Shown here: positions 24,143 through 38,638 of the stretch, one piece after another | How the letters are laid out: the number at the start of each line of letters is the position of its first letter | How positions within the stretch are numbered: the first letter of the stretch is position 1 | Assembly: GCA_013368325.1 (NCBI GenBank) | Contig: JAACJK010000004.1 | Coordinates: 558,001-622,000, forward strand | DNA from: Ephemerocybe angulata | Taxonomy: Eukaryota; Basidiomycota; Agaricomycetes; Agaricales; Psathyrellaceae | DNA length: 64,000 bases | Reading direction: 5' to 3' | The notes under the pieces: generated by a model | Seen by the model: the letters and a program-made list of their open reading frames with translations, nothing else | Database searches by the model: none | Told to the model about the DNA's origin: nothing | Program-made: the position numbers and the translations under genes

Positions 24143-27100
24143 TCAAACGAAACTCCCATGCATCGCCAACATATGACTATACACCCCCGATCCATTATGA
24201 AACGGCACCAGGCAGACCCAACAGAGATGGATGGAACAGACGGTGCACGTCACATGGTGGCAACCCATAGTTTTCTCGATCGGCATCTTGCATCCCGGAC
24301 ACGGCTTAACATCGTTATTCCTCATCCACTCTTCAAACAAACTGTCACCCTCATCCGGCCGGACACAGACGAGGCCGTCGTGCGCCTCCGTCTGGCAGGA
24401 CGCGCAGATCCTCACCAGACAGGAGGGGCACTGCAAGGCGGCGCCGACTGAGACCGAGGATGGGGGTGACAGTTTGCTTGAGGATGAAGAGGTCGACGAC
24501 GTTTTAGTTAGTGCGGAGGGTTTCAAGGGGGGAGGGGTGAGTTCGACGCGAGATATGGGTCGGTAGATCTGCTGACAGTCGGGGGTGGGGCAGTGGGAGA
24601 ACTCGTCTGGGCGGCGGTGGATGAAGGAGGAGAACGACGCCTCGATGATGGCTTCGAATTCGGGTGGGGAGAGATGGAATTTGGCGAGGCTGAGGGGGAT
24701 CTTTTCCTTGCACTTGGCATCATCGCCCAGGCAAGTCAAAGGGAAGTGATTTTGGTCCACGGAGGCCATCATGTATCGAATGAGACAGGTCTTGCACCAC
24801 GAATGGCCACAGCACAGAGTTACCGGAGAAGCAGCTGTGTCGAAGCAGACGGGGCACTGTATAGGGATAGGGACAGGGTCAACACGGAACGACCGGCGAA
24901 GGCGGATGATGGCATCCCTCGCAGCGTTTCGCGCATGGTCATCACCTCGGACGGTCAGCACTCTATTCCACAGATCAAGCCGAATGGAATCTTCTCCTAG
25001 TTCATGCGACAATCCCGCCATCCCCTCGTTCGTGAGGTACCCAATCGTCCGACTGTCCAGAGTAATGGTGTGCACCTTCTGCCCTCTCAACGCCTCGACC
25101 TTCTCCATGATCTTCATCCGGACCGCTAATCGCTCTGTCGACGTACCAAATAGACGAATCAGCTTTCTGTACTTATCCACCCGCACCGTGACGAGAGGGT
25201 GCTGCCGCTGGAGATCTCCGACGAACTCCTGCCCTCCAATATATCCAAAGAACCTATCCCAAACCACCTTGCCCTTCTCCCGAACTACCTCCCCAGATAA
25301 GATGACATCCAACTCCGCTTTGAGTTTACTAAGCCCTTGGGTGTCCTCTGCCCCTAGCCGCACTGAGACATACGTAGGATATACGCGAGGCGTGACATTG
25401 AGGTGGCCCATGCGCCACGCCGAAGCCGCAAGGGCGTCGATGTCTTTCTTTGACCCTTCATACACGTCGACTGGGAGAGAGTACTCCAAGGATTGGACGT
25501 GTCGCGCGAAGATGCGAGTGTGGCCGGTGAAGGCAGGTTTCCTCGCGTGCATGAACTCGCAGAGCTTCTTGGCGTCCTGGGAAGTAGCTGTATGTGCCCA
25601 TCCCACTACCATCCCAGCTTTGTACGGCGAAGGCATGATTTCGAAATCAAGCACGTCCGCCCCACTGTCCTTCACCATGCGCTGAATACCGTTAAGCGCC
25701 CGCGGATTAGAAGTGTAGTTCACTTGACCCCACATGACGCTGTCGCTCCCGATGAAGTCCTTTAGCGTAGCTGTATCGGTATCCGCAGGTACGCCATCCA
25801 GGCGGATGTTGAAGCGACTAACAGCAGGGAGGCCAGTATGGACTGTCGCCTTGAGAAGGTGCTTTCCAAGCGGTGTGTAACGGGCCTTTTCGAGCGCTTC
25901 CAAAGACGCTTGTTTCGAGGTGAACCCAACGTAAGCCGTCTTCGACGGCGCCTCCCAAGATATGCGAACCGAGGTATCGTTGAGATGCGTGTTGGCCTCG
26001 GTGTTGACGCTGATGGAGAGTTTGGCGGTCAGGATAGATCCGAAAGCTTCTAGACCATTTATGCTAGGGCAGACTTTGGAGGCCTCTGTGGCGCTTGCGA
26101 AACGCGCCTTCACGGTTATATAAGGGGTGGGCCCTGGATCTGGCATGCGGAGGTCGATAAGTTCGCCATGGTTCTTCAGAAGGCTCGACAGGTCGTCCAA
26201 GTTAACTCGTTTTGGGACATTGCCGATGTAGACCCAAGATGTTTCGAATCCAGTGACCACCTCGACTATCTCGAAGCCCTCGGTAACCTTGATTTTGATG
26301 TGCTTGTAGATAACGGTCGAATGGATTTCTGGCACGGTTCGGGCAGGAACTTGAACCAGTTTGCGAGGTGGTAACTGTACTGGGTGAGTATTTTGTGGTT
26401 ACTGGCTCCGACTGAAGGACCTACTGTGTCGTCGTATACCAGGTCGTCGTGAACGTAAAAACATTGTTCGCCTCTAAGACATTCCCCTCGCAGCCAGATT
26501 TTGCACGTCTCGGTAAACGGGGGGCGCGGATAGCGTCGCTCGGACGGCGGCATCTGTGGTCCGCTTCCGGCAAGAGTGGTAGAACTGGCGCTCTGCATCT
26601 CGTTACGACTTGATTTGGCCATAAGATTTTTTTAGTGTGCGTACCTGCAGATCGGGGTGTCTAAAGTGACATGTGGGTCCCCGCCAACAATGTCCCCGAA
26701 GCCAGTTAATGCAAACACCGGGTTCTGGTCTCTGGTCGGGGGGAGAGGTGTTTGGGACAGCAGGCTTCGCCAACAGAGTTGGTGCCGAGGGGCCAGGATG
26801 ATCAGGTGGTCCCAGATTTATCGACTGAACAGGGTGCGAGTTCTGCCTCCCTGACGCCGGGGGTCCGTGAGGCTGCGCACGCTGATCAGATTTCAAACGC
26901 AGGTTAGCATCTCGCTGGGAGGGCAGGCTGGTTTCCTTCACCAATGGAGGTGGTACTGGTGGAACAGGGCGATTCGGCTGGGAATGCAGAGTGGCGCCCG
27001 GTTGTACATGTTGTAGGTTCGGTTTCGTTGACGGAGGGGGTGCGAGCGGTACGGGCCGATCGGATGGCGTGCGTAGATGGACGCCCTTCGGTATGGGATG

Positions 27101-27865
27101 GGGATCCTGTTTCATTGGTGGTGTGGGTGCGGGAGGTGCAAATCGGGTAGATTGTGTACGGAGCTGAACTTCCTGCGCTACCGGTTGGGGGTTCTAGAAG
27201 TAATTTTAGTTCGGTGTTAGCTGATAGAGGAGACGAAAGAGTATACATCAACGTGAATATAGCGACACGTTGGACCACGGTTGCAGAGCCCTCTCTGGAA
27301 GTTACGACAAAGCTCTCGAGGCTGGTTGGCGAAGCGTGGGGGTAACGATGGCCGAATTTCGGCCATGACTTCTTCCTCTGTATCAGATGAATTCTGTGAC
27401 GGTGGTGAAGCCCAGTTTTTTTGCTGTCGTAGTGGATAAGAAAAATGGCTGAAGTTGTGTAATGAAGAAACGTACCGGAGAGTGGTCAATCCGTTCTGAG
27501 GACGAGGATCTCTCAAGATGCCATGCCTCGTTATCGAGGCCAAAGTCCCACTGCCCAGTCGTTGGGTCCCACCCTGAGTCACGGATGGAGATTTGTGTCG
27601 AATGATTCGTGCCCGCAACAGAAGCACCTGTTTTAGACCGCCGTGAACTGGGCTGAGAGTCGGATCCGGAGTCTGAGTCACTGTCCGCTGGCGGGAGCAG
27701 AAGTGGCGTATCTTTCAGGTCCCGATGGAAAAGATACAGGAAGTCCCTGTCCCACAACTTCTTGAAGAAGAGGTTCTTATCCTTCGGGTGAATCCTCATG
27801 CATCGGTTTGCCCATGGGCACCATCTACCAGACGAGATGAAGTCGATGCAGATCTCCTGCTTCAT
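24143..27865 (-). CDS. RBR-type E3 ubiquitin ligase with four CCCH zinc fingers
   Basis: Start MKQEICIDFISSGRWCPWAN at 27865. Four CCCH fingers lie in the first half: one C-x9-C-x5-C-x3-H and three C-x7-C-x5-C-x3-H (CRNFQRGLCNRGPTCRYIH, CINWLRGHCWRGPTCHFRH, CKIWLRGECLRGEQCFYVH). The last large exon (26335-24143) has an RRM-like segment (SWVYIGNVPKRVNLDDLSSL), then RING1 (CPVCFDTAASPVTLCCGHSW), an IBR region and RING2 (CPGCKMPIEKTMGCHHVTC, then HLCWVC). The Cys in MGC is at the position of the catalytic Cys of RBR ligases such as HHARI, so it should form a ubiquitin thioester. CCCH and RRM-like parts suggest binding to RNA. Related proteins in Agaricomycetes resemble the C-terminus of plant DEAH11/12. 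Ends MLAMHGSFV at 24143. Confidence 0.9.
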
Positions 27866-28156
27866 TGCAAAAGTCGGGTATGCCTGAAGCGAGCCAACTC
27901 AATGACGATGATCATCAGGCACGAGTCATGACCGACATACTTCGATTCCGAACGCCTTGAAAGGTCTTTCCTTCGGCCCCTGATCAATAGCTTGATTCTG
28001 ACATTCTTCAAGGGTTACGGCAGGCCCGAGGTCGCCGGGTACACCGAGGGAAGTAGGTCGCTAACATCCGCTGGTTCAGGCGGCAACCACATCCTTCAAG
28101 CTGCACAAAACATACCTCTATCAGACTCGGGGGCCGCCTGATCAATGCATCTCGTC

Positions 28157-31100
28157 TTATCGGCTGTCCATCGATAGAGGGTCGTGTAGATTGAGTCTAT
28201 TAAGATACAAGCCTTGAGGCGCTGAAAACATGTAACGGCCATGCACGATACGCACTGGAGTACTCCAGCCTTCCTCCGCCTCCGCTTTCGCTCTCGGCTG
28301 CACTTCTCTCTTCTTTCCCTTCACGCCGTCACAGTGCCTTCCGTCCTGGGTAGATTTAAGCTCGCGGATAGGCTGCTGCGCAGCCAGAGGTCTGGCTGTT
28401 ACTGCGCCTGTAGTCTTCCGTTCCGCCAGTTGCGAATCCGTTTTCGGGTGCCTGGCAGCTGCTACGGATGGCATGCTGCAAGATCTCGTTCTGCTTCCAG
28501 GAATTATGGGTGCGCTGACCGGGATACTGTAGCTGTGCGATGGAGGTCAGCGCAAAACATGAGCGTCGGAGCTCAGTGGCCTTGTGACATTTGGCGTCAT
28601 TCGGCTCATTCCCACAATGGGTCCGATATTTGGTCGAGTTGACAATCGACGGTGTCAGTGTGGCGACGGCGGCAAAGAGGCGCCTGAAATTCAGCAAAAG
28701 AGTCTTCGTATAACAGTGAGCCAGATGTGATCCATTCAGGTAAATTACTGAGACAAAAGTCTACCAGGGACGCGGGAGAATTTTTTAATCTTGTACTGCA
28801 TTGAGCAAAGGCGGACCAAGCGCGCAGTTCCAGGCGCGATCGTTGGTAGAGAACGGCGAGCTTCCGGAGCATCCTCGAAGTCAGAGCTATTATCAGCCGG
28901 TAGACTAGCTTTTTTATGCCTCATCCATGATGCATGGCATAATTGGCCGCACGGGCCACCAGGTCCAAGCCCTTCCCAAAGACACCTCAGTATCGCGGCC
29001 ACAGGAAAGATTATGACAGTTTTCTGTTGAACGTGAGTGAGGACGCCAGCCCTATCTGAGGAGCACGAAGAGCCTACCACAAGGAAGCTGACTATCCAGG
29101 CCACGATCTTGCAGTTATAACCAGTGAACGCTGCTATAGCCAGCCAGGGAATAGCTAAGGACACGACGTTATTCCAACGCCCGGTTTGCATACTCAAGAA
29201 AGCTTACGCGTTTCGAAGAGCGAGAGCTGGCGAGTCCAGACACTCAGAATTCGTTGACCAAATGACCAGTTTTTAATCTCAGAAAGCGTCGAGTTGATAC
29301 TTTCCAGCTCGCTTTGGACGTGGCCGGTCAGAGCATGTATCGAGAATGACAGGTCCTTCGAAACATGCGATAGCACTTGTTGACTTGTCTCAATCTCTTC
29401 GAAATTTCGAGTTATTTTGGAGGCCCCTTCTAGCATGTTAGAAAGCTCCAAGCCGAGAAATGCAGAGGCCTCGTCGCAGCTCATTAGGTTAGCTAACGTA
29501 TCTCGAGATCCTTGCCACTGATAGTAGTAACTCACATGAACTGTTTTCTGCATCGCCGTGTCCAGCTCCGAGAACAGGGTCAGTGCTCGGCTCTGAATTT
29601 GGGGTAAGTAGTGGATCAGGTTGAGAAGAAGGGTCGAACAATTTACCGACAACACATTGAATTGCCCCTCATGGGCTTCAAGCCGAGAGGCGAGCAGGCG
29701 CGTCTGGCGGTCGATTACAGTGTGGATAGTCTGGAGCACACCCGAAAGCTCGGAGGTGTGCTGGGAACAATTAGATTTAATCAGAAGTCATCAAGTCCGT
29801 GCCACGCACATGGGCCACAGTTTTCTCCAGCGAGATACCACCCTAAAGGTCAATGATGAGAAGGAAAGTTCCCTTTGATATGTGGAGAGTAGGTTGGGTA
29901 TTACCTCTTGAAGTAACTCCGTGTGCGCGATCTTTAGTTCGCTAACGAGCGATCGCACGCTCGTGGTGCATTCTTCGCGAATCTTTAGAGACGAGATTAG
30001 CGAGGAAACAGCATGTTTATTGAATTCACTGGGAGCACATCCTACCTTTGTTATCGATGCGACCATGCTGTCAGACACCTGGGTCTGGAAGACAGACTGA
30101 AGATCAAGGACAGCTGCACGTATATCATTGCCTATTTCGTTCGCGTTCTGGAGGGCTTTCAGCGATCAAGTTCCCGAGATCATGGAAGACGGCGGAAATG
30201 AGAAAATCGCGCCAGTGGCTCACCTCTTGGTATAGAGACCATCTCAACTCCCGTTTCTCCTCCCTTGACCGGTGACTTTGGAGATATCGGAGGAAGTCCA
30301 ATTTCTCCAGGGTCGCGTTCCTATATATTTCTCGTGCCACATCTTCGAGCAACCATCAACCATCAACGCCTGTCGAGCCCTTCTTTAGGCTAGACTTTGT
30401 CTCTTGACTGACCTATGTCATGTAGTCTACGAAACGCAACACACAGCATCGCTGCGAAAATAGCGTTAGCTCTAGACTTGGATCCGTAGCATGATATGTA
30501 TGACACTGACGTAGTTCTCGCAAATAACCAGAGTAGCTGGACCACAGTTGTGCGCTTCGCGAGAGGGCACTACAAGGTTTTAGAGTAAGTATCATCAAAC
30601 GAGGTGGCACATTCAATCTTTGTGCTCCCTACTCTACGCATGGACCCAAGGAGCTTGTTTCAAGTTCTACATTGTCTCGAAGGCCCATATCGAGGGCGGA
30701 GCATTCCATGGGCACAGAGTAATGCTTCGCAGTTCTGATTTCACACAGTGTGAGCGATATCGCAGCTAGAAAGGTCCCGTTTAGCTCGAGATGGTATGCT
30801 CGCGTTCAAAAATGAATCCTGAGAGAGTTACCAGCAACGCGTTCATCCTGGCAGTGATCGGACTTTGCACACTGGGGACGGACGCGCTGGGCGACGCGAC
30901 TGAAGCAATCTGGCTCGCGCTCGAACCTGTCCAGGGCTTCTGCACGGTATTCGTTGAGTATATGCACTTGAAAAGTTGGGTTTGAGGGATGATGAGATGC
31001 ATACCGCTTCCCAATTGCAAAAGCCTGCGTTCCGATTCGTCCAAGGCGAGCTCCTGTGTGCTGTAAGAATCTTTCGAACCGGCTCACTCATGATGTCGAT

Positions 31101-31251
31101 CGCATACAGCAGGCGTTGACCGAAGCATACCACTCGATACACCAGGCGATGTCTCCACATGGTCTATGTGACTCGAAAGAGCCATTTTTGGCCACATGAA
31201 CGCCTGTGCAGACGCGACCAAGACCAAGGACATCTGGGCAGCACCCCTCAT
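28157..31251 (-). CDS. KAR5: KAR5-like nuclear membrane fusion (karyogamy) protein
   Basis: Kar5/Tht1/Brambleberry proteins sit in the nuclear envelope and fuse nuclear membranes during karyogamy. The start ACC-ATG at 31251 gives a signal-peptide-like MRGAAQMSLVLVASAQAFMW. Spliced exons read ALDESERRLLQLGSVHILNE, DCFSRVAQRVRPQC, the family signature AISLTLCEIRTAKHYSVPME, then CVDALSRSAQLWSSYSGYLR, MLCVAFRRLHDIEDVAREIY and RNATLEKLDFL. Phases were checked at five of these joins. A long helical region (30080-29200) precedes hydrophobic spans (IPWLAIAAFTGYNCKIVAW, then VIIFPVAAILRCLW, about 29160-28990). The 3' end is uncertain: a tail ending LNLHDPLSMDSR at 28157 fits one splice model and a stop at 28356 another. 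Confidence 0.83.
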
Positions 31252-33475
31252 GGTCACAGTGCCTGTTTTACCTCCAAGTTGGTTGTCGATCTGCAGCTGA
31301 TTTTGTTTGAGATACGTGTGGTTAGGAGAAATAGATCGGTGGTATCAAGTCGGGAGCAAGCTCGCGGTTCTTCACTGGTGGAGTGAAGGAGAGATGTGAT
31401 TTACCGCACGGCGTGGCGGAACTGATGGTGTGCCCAATACGGTCATTTCCGAGCCGGCGAGGTCATGCTGAGCGGCGTCTAATGGATGAGGGCCACTGCC
31501 ACTGAGCGCTTGCAGCCGAGGCAGTTTCTCATTTCCCTTTTTTTGGTTTATCTACGCGTATGTAGTACTATGTATCCCCCTATACCTCAAGAAGTTTGTA
31601 CAGGTGTCTGGAGCGGCTGCACTTCTCGCACCATCAACTGGCAGGGAACCGTTTCAGCTTTCGGATGTTGCTGGGGTTTGACAAGGTTCTATTTGATTCT
31701 GTCTTGCGATCGATAATTTGCAACCTTAATCTGCGGTACCGCGCTGCTCCCCTCTCAGCCTCATCAGCATCAAGGGTCGGTAAGAAGCCACAGATCTTTT
31801 TCTTGTGAATATTCGGCGATTCGAAGACTATGTATGTATGTTTCAAGATAACAATGACCACTCGCTGTCGGAAAATGTGGGGGGTGAGTGTACTTTGTCA
31901 AAAGCATCTAACATCCCGTACTATACATTGCGAAAGGGTGTCACCATTGACGCGATTCGGAGGCGCCAATTGTGGAAGCGTCTATCGAATTACTTGAAGG
32001 GGCTGCTCGGTGGATACGGTACATTGCAGTGACGTGAGTTTAGGGCACTTGCTGAGTGTAAGGTATTAAAATATCCAGATGTTGAACAGAATGAGTCCAA
32101 TAGGGTCTAGCAGACTCCAGTTCGCATAGCGATGGACGAAGCAGATATAGGATGTCAATTAGTCCATGATGCTACTCTTGTGACGTACCGGGAAATAGGA
32201 TGACCCGATCTGCACATTGGAGGTAAGCAGACACATGTCACAAAGCAGAGGTCAGTTTATACCGACTGCCTTTTGGCTCGTAGTGCATGCAGCTACCTGC
32301 AGCCATTCGGTCTTCTCCACGACCGATATCGGCGTAAACACCCAATCTCCAAAAACGACATGAGTACGTGCTCCTTCCTTCCTCGGACATACGCGCCGCC
32401 TATGAGGGTCTAAATACGTACCTTAGCGACTGTCTAAGCGACCTTAGGCGACCTGCTGCACATGGACCGAAGTCCGAAATTAGGCGGGGTATTTGACAAT
32501 GGTAAGTATTCAGAGCTCGAGTGCCCTGGCCGGCTGTGTGGAGTTACTCGAACTCCTCCTACGCCCGCCGGGAGACACCCTCGAGGTTGAGATCCGCAAG
32601 GTTAGTTGCCGATGGGCGAATCACGGGAGGCGGTATTGTGCACGGAGTGAAGAGACGCTAGTACAAGGAGGTGAGGCGGCTCGAATAGTATATATTACTT
32701 ACTTTTCGGAGTCCAAGTTCCTCACCGATCCATGCGGAGATGAGGGGGATGGTGCCTTGGGATTGAGGTTGAGGGCAGGGAGAGAGGTGCCAAGCCGACA
32801 CTCACCACAATCTGGAAGATGCGATTCCTTCTTGCTCCAACAGGTCGGTGTACGCCAGGATGGTGTGCTGCATCATGCCGTCGCTTGAAGCTACCCTGCC
32901 GGCCAAGCGAGGAAGGTGAACGAGCGTCTGTAGAGTGAGTAGAAGGGATAGGGGAGTGTCCAAGTGCCAAAGGAGAGGAATATGTGGGAGAGAAGGGTAG
33001 GAGGGATCATAAATACGTATATGCCATTGAGAATCTAGAAATGCAGTAGATAATACAGGGTGTTAAATCGACCCGGAAAACAGCGGAAACTCGTGCAGTG
33101 GCTGGCGGCGGCCGACCATGCAGAGCCCGGGCGATAACGATGATTAGCACGATAACCTTTGGCGTAAGGTATGGGAGCGGTCTGTCAGATATAGATACAC
33201 GGGTGAATGCGATGATGGAGAATGCATTGGGAACTGGATGAAGACGAGTCGGGAACGAGAACGGGAAGAAAAGACTGTGGCTACAAAAGAGAGGACTGTT
33301 GCAATGTTGAATTATGTGCGTCGGAGGGTAAGGTAATTTTCATGCGAATTAGGTGGTGGAGGGGGCAGAATAGGGTAGGGCTGTCATCGTGTTTCTAGTG
33401 CGCAGGCGTCACGGAGGGAGGGCATACGTCATCCGGCGTAAAGTCGTTGCGGGCAGGCGGAGGGAGGGAGGCAGA
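31252..33475. other. Long stretch without a secure gene
   Basis: A possible minus-strand exon at about 32935-32815 (LPRLAGRVASSDGMMQHTIL, then AYTDLLEQEGIASS) is followed by ISAWIGEELGLRK (about 32750-32710), but I could not find a splice that keeps both in phase. The rest, including the frames at 31486-31716 and 31805-32032, shows no features. The last few hundred bases may be the 3' UTR of the next gene. Confidence 0.35.
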
Positions 33476-34944
33476 TTATGATCGGTCGCGGTCGCTGTTG
33501 CTCGCGTCAGGTCTTCTCCGGACGACCTGTCCGGAGTGTGCCTTCTGCTCCCAAAGGGCTGGAGACTCGCCCTCGACCCATTCCTCAGTGATGGGGTCGT
33601 GCTCGAAGTCCCCGTCCTTGTACCCGTAACGGTTCTCCAGGAGCTTCAAAAGCGGGTTGCGGAGAGCGGGGTCCATGCGGACGGTCTCTCCGGGGTGATA
33701 AGACCCTACACCATGACGGGACAGAGACTCTTCGAAAAGAGCCTCGTTGTAGGTGCAACCGCAATTGAGGTAGCCTGGAGGTGCGTTCCGGGGAGGGAAG
33801 GCCCGACGCTCTCGGCGAGAGTCATGCCAGGCGCAAAGGGCGTTTCCAGCACGGTTGAGAGAGCAGAAGAGCTTCTTGCGAGCCTCCGTCCGGGCCTTCC
33901 ATCCACTTTGGAAGCTGCTGGAGTGGGGCGGCGTAGGGAGGGTGTTGGAGTTGGGCACATTGCTGCGAAGGGTGTCGATCGCAGCGCGTGAACGGTTCAA
34001 CTCCATCTCAAGCTCTTGGACTCGTCGTCTCAGACGGCGCATCTCTTGCTGAGCAGACGCGCCTTCCGAAGACATCGTGGCATCCGGAGAGTAGGACGTG
34101 GGCATGGAAGAACCGCTGTACCCAACCGTCGACCTGCCGCTCATACCCATCTGGTTCCGGTTGAATTGGTCCGCGAAGGCCTGGGAGTAGGGTGGTGACG
34201 GGGGCGCGATACTTTCAGGAGGGGAGGGGTTTCGTGTGTAGTCGTTGAACGGCATGGTGTTGACAGGAGGTGTACCCATGTTGGAGAAACCGAGATTCGC
34301 GTGGCTAGAGTACGTGGCGTTGCTCATGGCCATGTTCATCTGGTTGTTTGTCCAACTGAGGTCCTGGCTCGGCAAAGCTCCGCTGAAGATAGCGGTCGAT
34401 GGCGGTGAGCGAGAACTTCTTGAAGGGTTCGATAGACTGTTATCTCCCATAGCTCCAGTCAGGCTTGACGTTAGACTGGAGTTTGAGGAGGGAGGTCGCA
34501 GTTCATCTGCCATGTTGGCCATGTATGATTCCTGGATCAGAAGTCGGTGGGTGAGCGACCGGACAGAAATGGACACCAAGTTTTACGAACGTTCATGTAC
34601 GGATTGATCGTGGAGTACGCTGACTGTTCTCCGTCCGAAGACCGACGTTCGACGGGAGGGTGTGTCCTACCACTCCCATTTCGAAGACCGGACCAGGTCC
34701 CATATGAATGTGATGAAGACATATTGCTTTGACTTCTGCGACTAGATAGCGAAGGATAAGGTCGCTGTCGTTTGGGACCGGTCGAAGAACCGCGGCGAGA
34801 GGAAGAGGAGGAGGGAGAACTTGTCACCGACAAGGAGGAGGAGGGAATAGAGGGGGAGGGAAGTATGGCGAAAGAGTCGGGGGCCTCTTCTTTAATATGA
34901 GTCTTGCTGGGATATGGCATCCAGTGGTTGAAAGGTGAGTCCAT
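33476..34944 (-). CDS. Conserved basidiomycete protein: coiled coil plus Cys-containing C-terminal domain
   Basis: Start MDSPFNHWMPYPSKTHIKEE at 34944, one intron near 34600-34530, stop at 33476. The first two thirds are low-complexity (Ser/Pro/Asn). A short basic coiled coil (QQEMRRLRRRVQELEMELNR) starts near 34050. The conserved-looking end reads ARKKLFCSLNRAGNALCAWH, then GYLNCGCTYNEALFEESL and LLENRYGYKDGDFEHDP. The coiled coil could be a dimerisation segment. I believe homologues occur across Agaricomycetes, but I know of no assigned function. Confidence 0.8.
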
Positions 34945-36298
34945 GATGCGAAAGCGATGAAGCAGGCAACGAAAGATGGTTGGTATCTGGTGCACGGCTT
35001 TTTGAGCTGTTTCCAACTCGCGAGATGGGCACGGTGGCGGGTAAGTGGTCGCGATTCTAGATCTGAAAACATGACCTGAGATCTGCGAAGAGAGGCTGTG
35101 ACAAAGGCGACACAAATCTGGCGCCTACAACTTGATGCGAGCCTTTCCCCATAAGCGATGTTTTTTGGTCAGTTTGATTGATGCACAGATCCGAAAATGA
35201 ACAGTCCCAAGCCGAAACGCGAAAGATGCTTGATCCCGTATGGTGTCCTCCAGAGAGTGGGGAGCGAGCTGGGTCGGTCAAGCTGGGCCAGTCCGTTTCT
35301 GCCAAAGTTCAAACATACACCACCAAAAGATTCATTCCCCCGGATCAAGGACCCCATTTCTAAAAGTAAACATCAACGATAACAGGCACATACGCCGGAG
35401 GGTGGCATGAGGAACGCCTGCGCTATTTCGAACGAATATCTTGGGTCAATTTGGGGAGAGTGTGCAGGGATGAGCGCGCGATGGTACCAGGAATCCGTCG
35501 AAGCGCCTCGTGTTGGAGAAAAGTGAAGGATAAAAGTCGTTCTGATCCCCGTAGGCAAGTGATAGACATCGAGACACAGCACGATATGATGGCTGCCTGG
35601 TCCTGCCCTGACTCCCTGTGGTAATTATCCGTGAAGATAGACGTGCTTCGGACGTGGCTGGGAGATCTGGGTAATCTCTGATAGAAGGATTATGAGAGTC
35701 CTTGGGTCGATACCGCGGATCCAAACCTCGAACGCCCGCTTTGGGGGACGAAGGGAGACGAAGGGAAGCGCCCACAGATTGTCACACTGTTGGTGGCAGA
35801 AAGGCTCCGAGAAGCTGGGGTATGTGGTGTTACTTATGGGAGTTGAGCTGCAGACGTCGTAAGGATCGACCGTCGTCGGTGACGGCTACTCTTGCTCGTC
35901 GTAAGGGTATCTAATGACGCTCGACCAGTCCTTCGCTTTAATAATTTGAGAAGCCTGTGGCGGCACGTCCACCTCTCCGGTGACTAGATTTATGTTGGCC
36001 ACCCGGGTAACTTCGACTGCGGGACGCCCGGGACAGCTGGCTGGGATGAGCACCACGAAACTTGCTGGCTGGAGCGACCCGACTTACAGTTGGAAGATAC
36101 GGGGCACTTGTGTGCAGAACAAGCGCCGTTTTCCTGAGAGCTTGCCCTGTTCGAGGCTGCACATATACTGGAGAATCTCAGCGAGCCGACAGTCCTTGTC
36201 CGGGGCTGACATGGAGGAGGGAGGAGAGAAGACACGTGTGAACTTTGTTCCCATGCGGCGCGCCGGCATTGCGGCAGTCCGTCAATTTAACTTGGGCA
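34945..36298. other. Intergenic between divergent genes
   Basis: Only short frames without motifs. It must hold the promoters of the minus-strand gene at 34944 and the plus-strand SAHH gene at 36383. Confidence 0.45.
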
Positions 36299-36310
36299 AA
36301 ATATAAAAAA
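36299..36310 (+). promoter_or_regulatory. TATA-like box of the SAHH gene
   Basis: AAATATAAAAAA lies 73-84 bp upstream of the SAHH start and is followed by a pyrimidine-rich stretch (CCTCTTCCTCCCC, about 36358-36370). This is typical of strongly expressed fungal genes. Confidence 0.5.
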
Positions 36311-36382
36311 CGTTCGATCGCGCCTGCTCGTTAACAATTTACCTTCATCTTGATAACCTCTTCCTCCCCAATACCCGCAAAA

Positions 36383-38110
<1,728 letters not shown>

Positions 38111-38638
38111 GCGCGTCGCGATGAGTCTTGGTATCTAGACGGCCTCAACGAGCCCTCGCCAACCAGACATGGGAATGGGATCTTCAACGTCTCTATCGTG
38201 CGGATGTTTGCGTGATTCATTCAACAGAGTCAGTATTTAATGTACTCCTGGTCAAGGCTGATGGGACATTGGTCTCGGTTATTTAAACGATCGAGGCCGG
38301 GGTCTGGGGTTTGCCAGAGGAGGGCAATGTATGATGAGGCCTCAACGCCTAGTCATCGGATTGGAGTAGTAGCTGGTGTGTCTGTGAGGACTATCTATTG
38401 TCAGTTACAGTTGTATACATATTTGTCAATCGATGTTGGCGTCACGTTCTTTGGTGTATTTTTAGTCCTAGTGTCGGCCGCTGGACTCTGCCTCGACTGG
38501 ACCTGTCGGCGTAATCAAATCGCTATCGATGTAAGGTGGCACACAACGCACTCGTGTCGACAGGATGGTGGTCTTGTTGCCTGTCTTTCTTCCTCGTTAA
38601 CGTTCATCGCGCTTTCTGGTCCCCTTTGGCGAGTTACT
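38111..38638. other. SAHH 3' flank and spacer, no gene
   Basis: Frame 38240-38806 is open but has no recognisable feature. The following gene's likely ATG is at 38639. Confidence 0.4.

Noticed and set aside
31486..32032. Plus-strand frames of 70-76 codons
   Set aside because: No motif, no splice partner and no compositional bias; consistent with chance frames in a gene-poor stretch.
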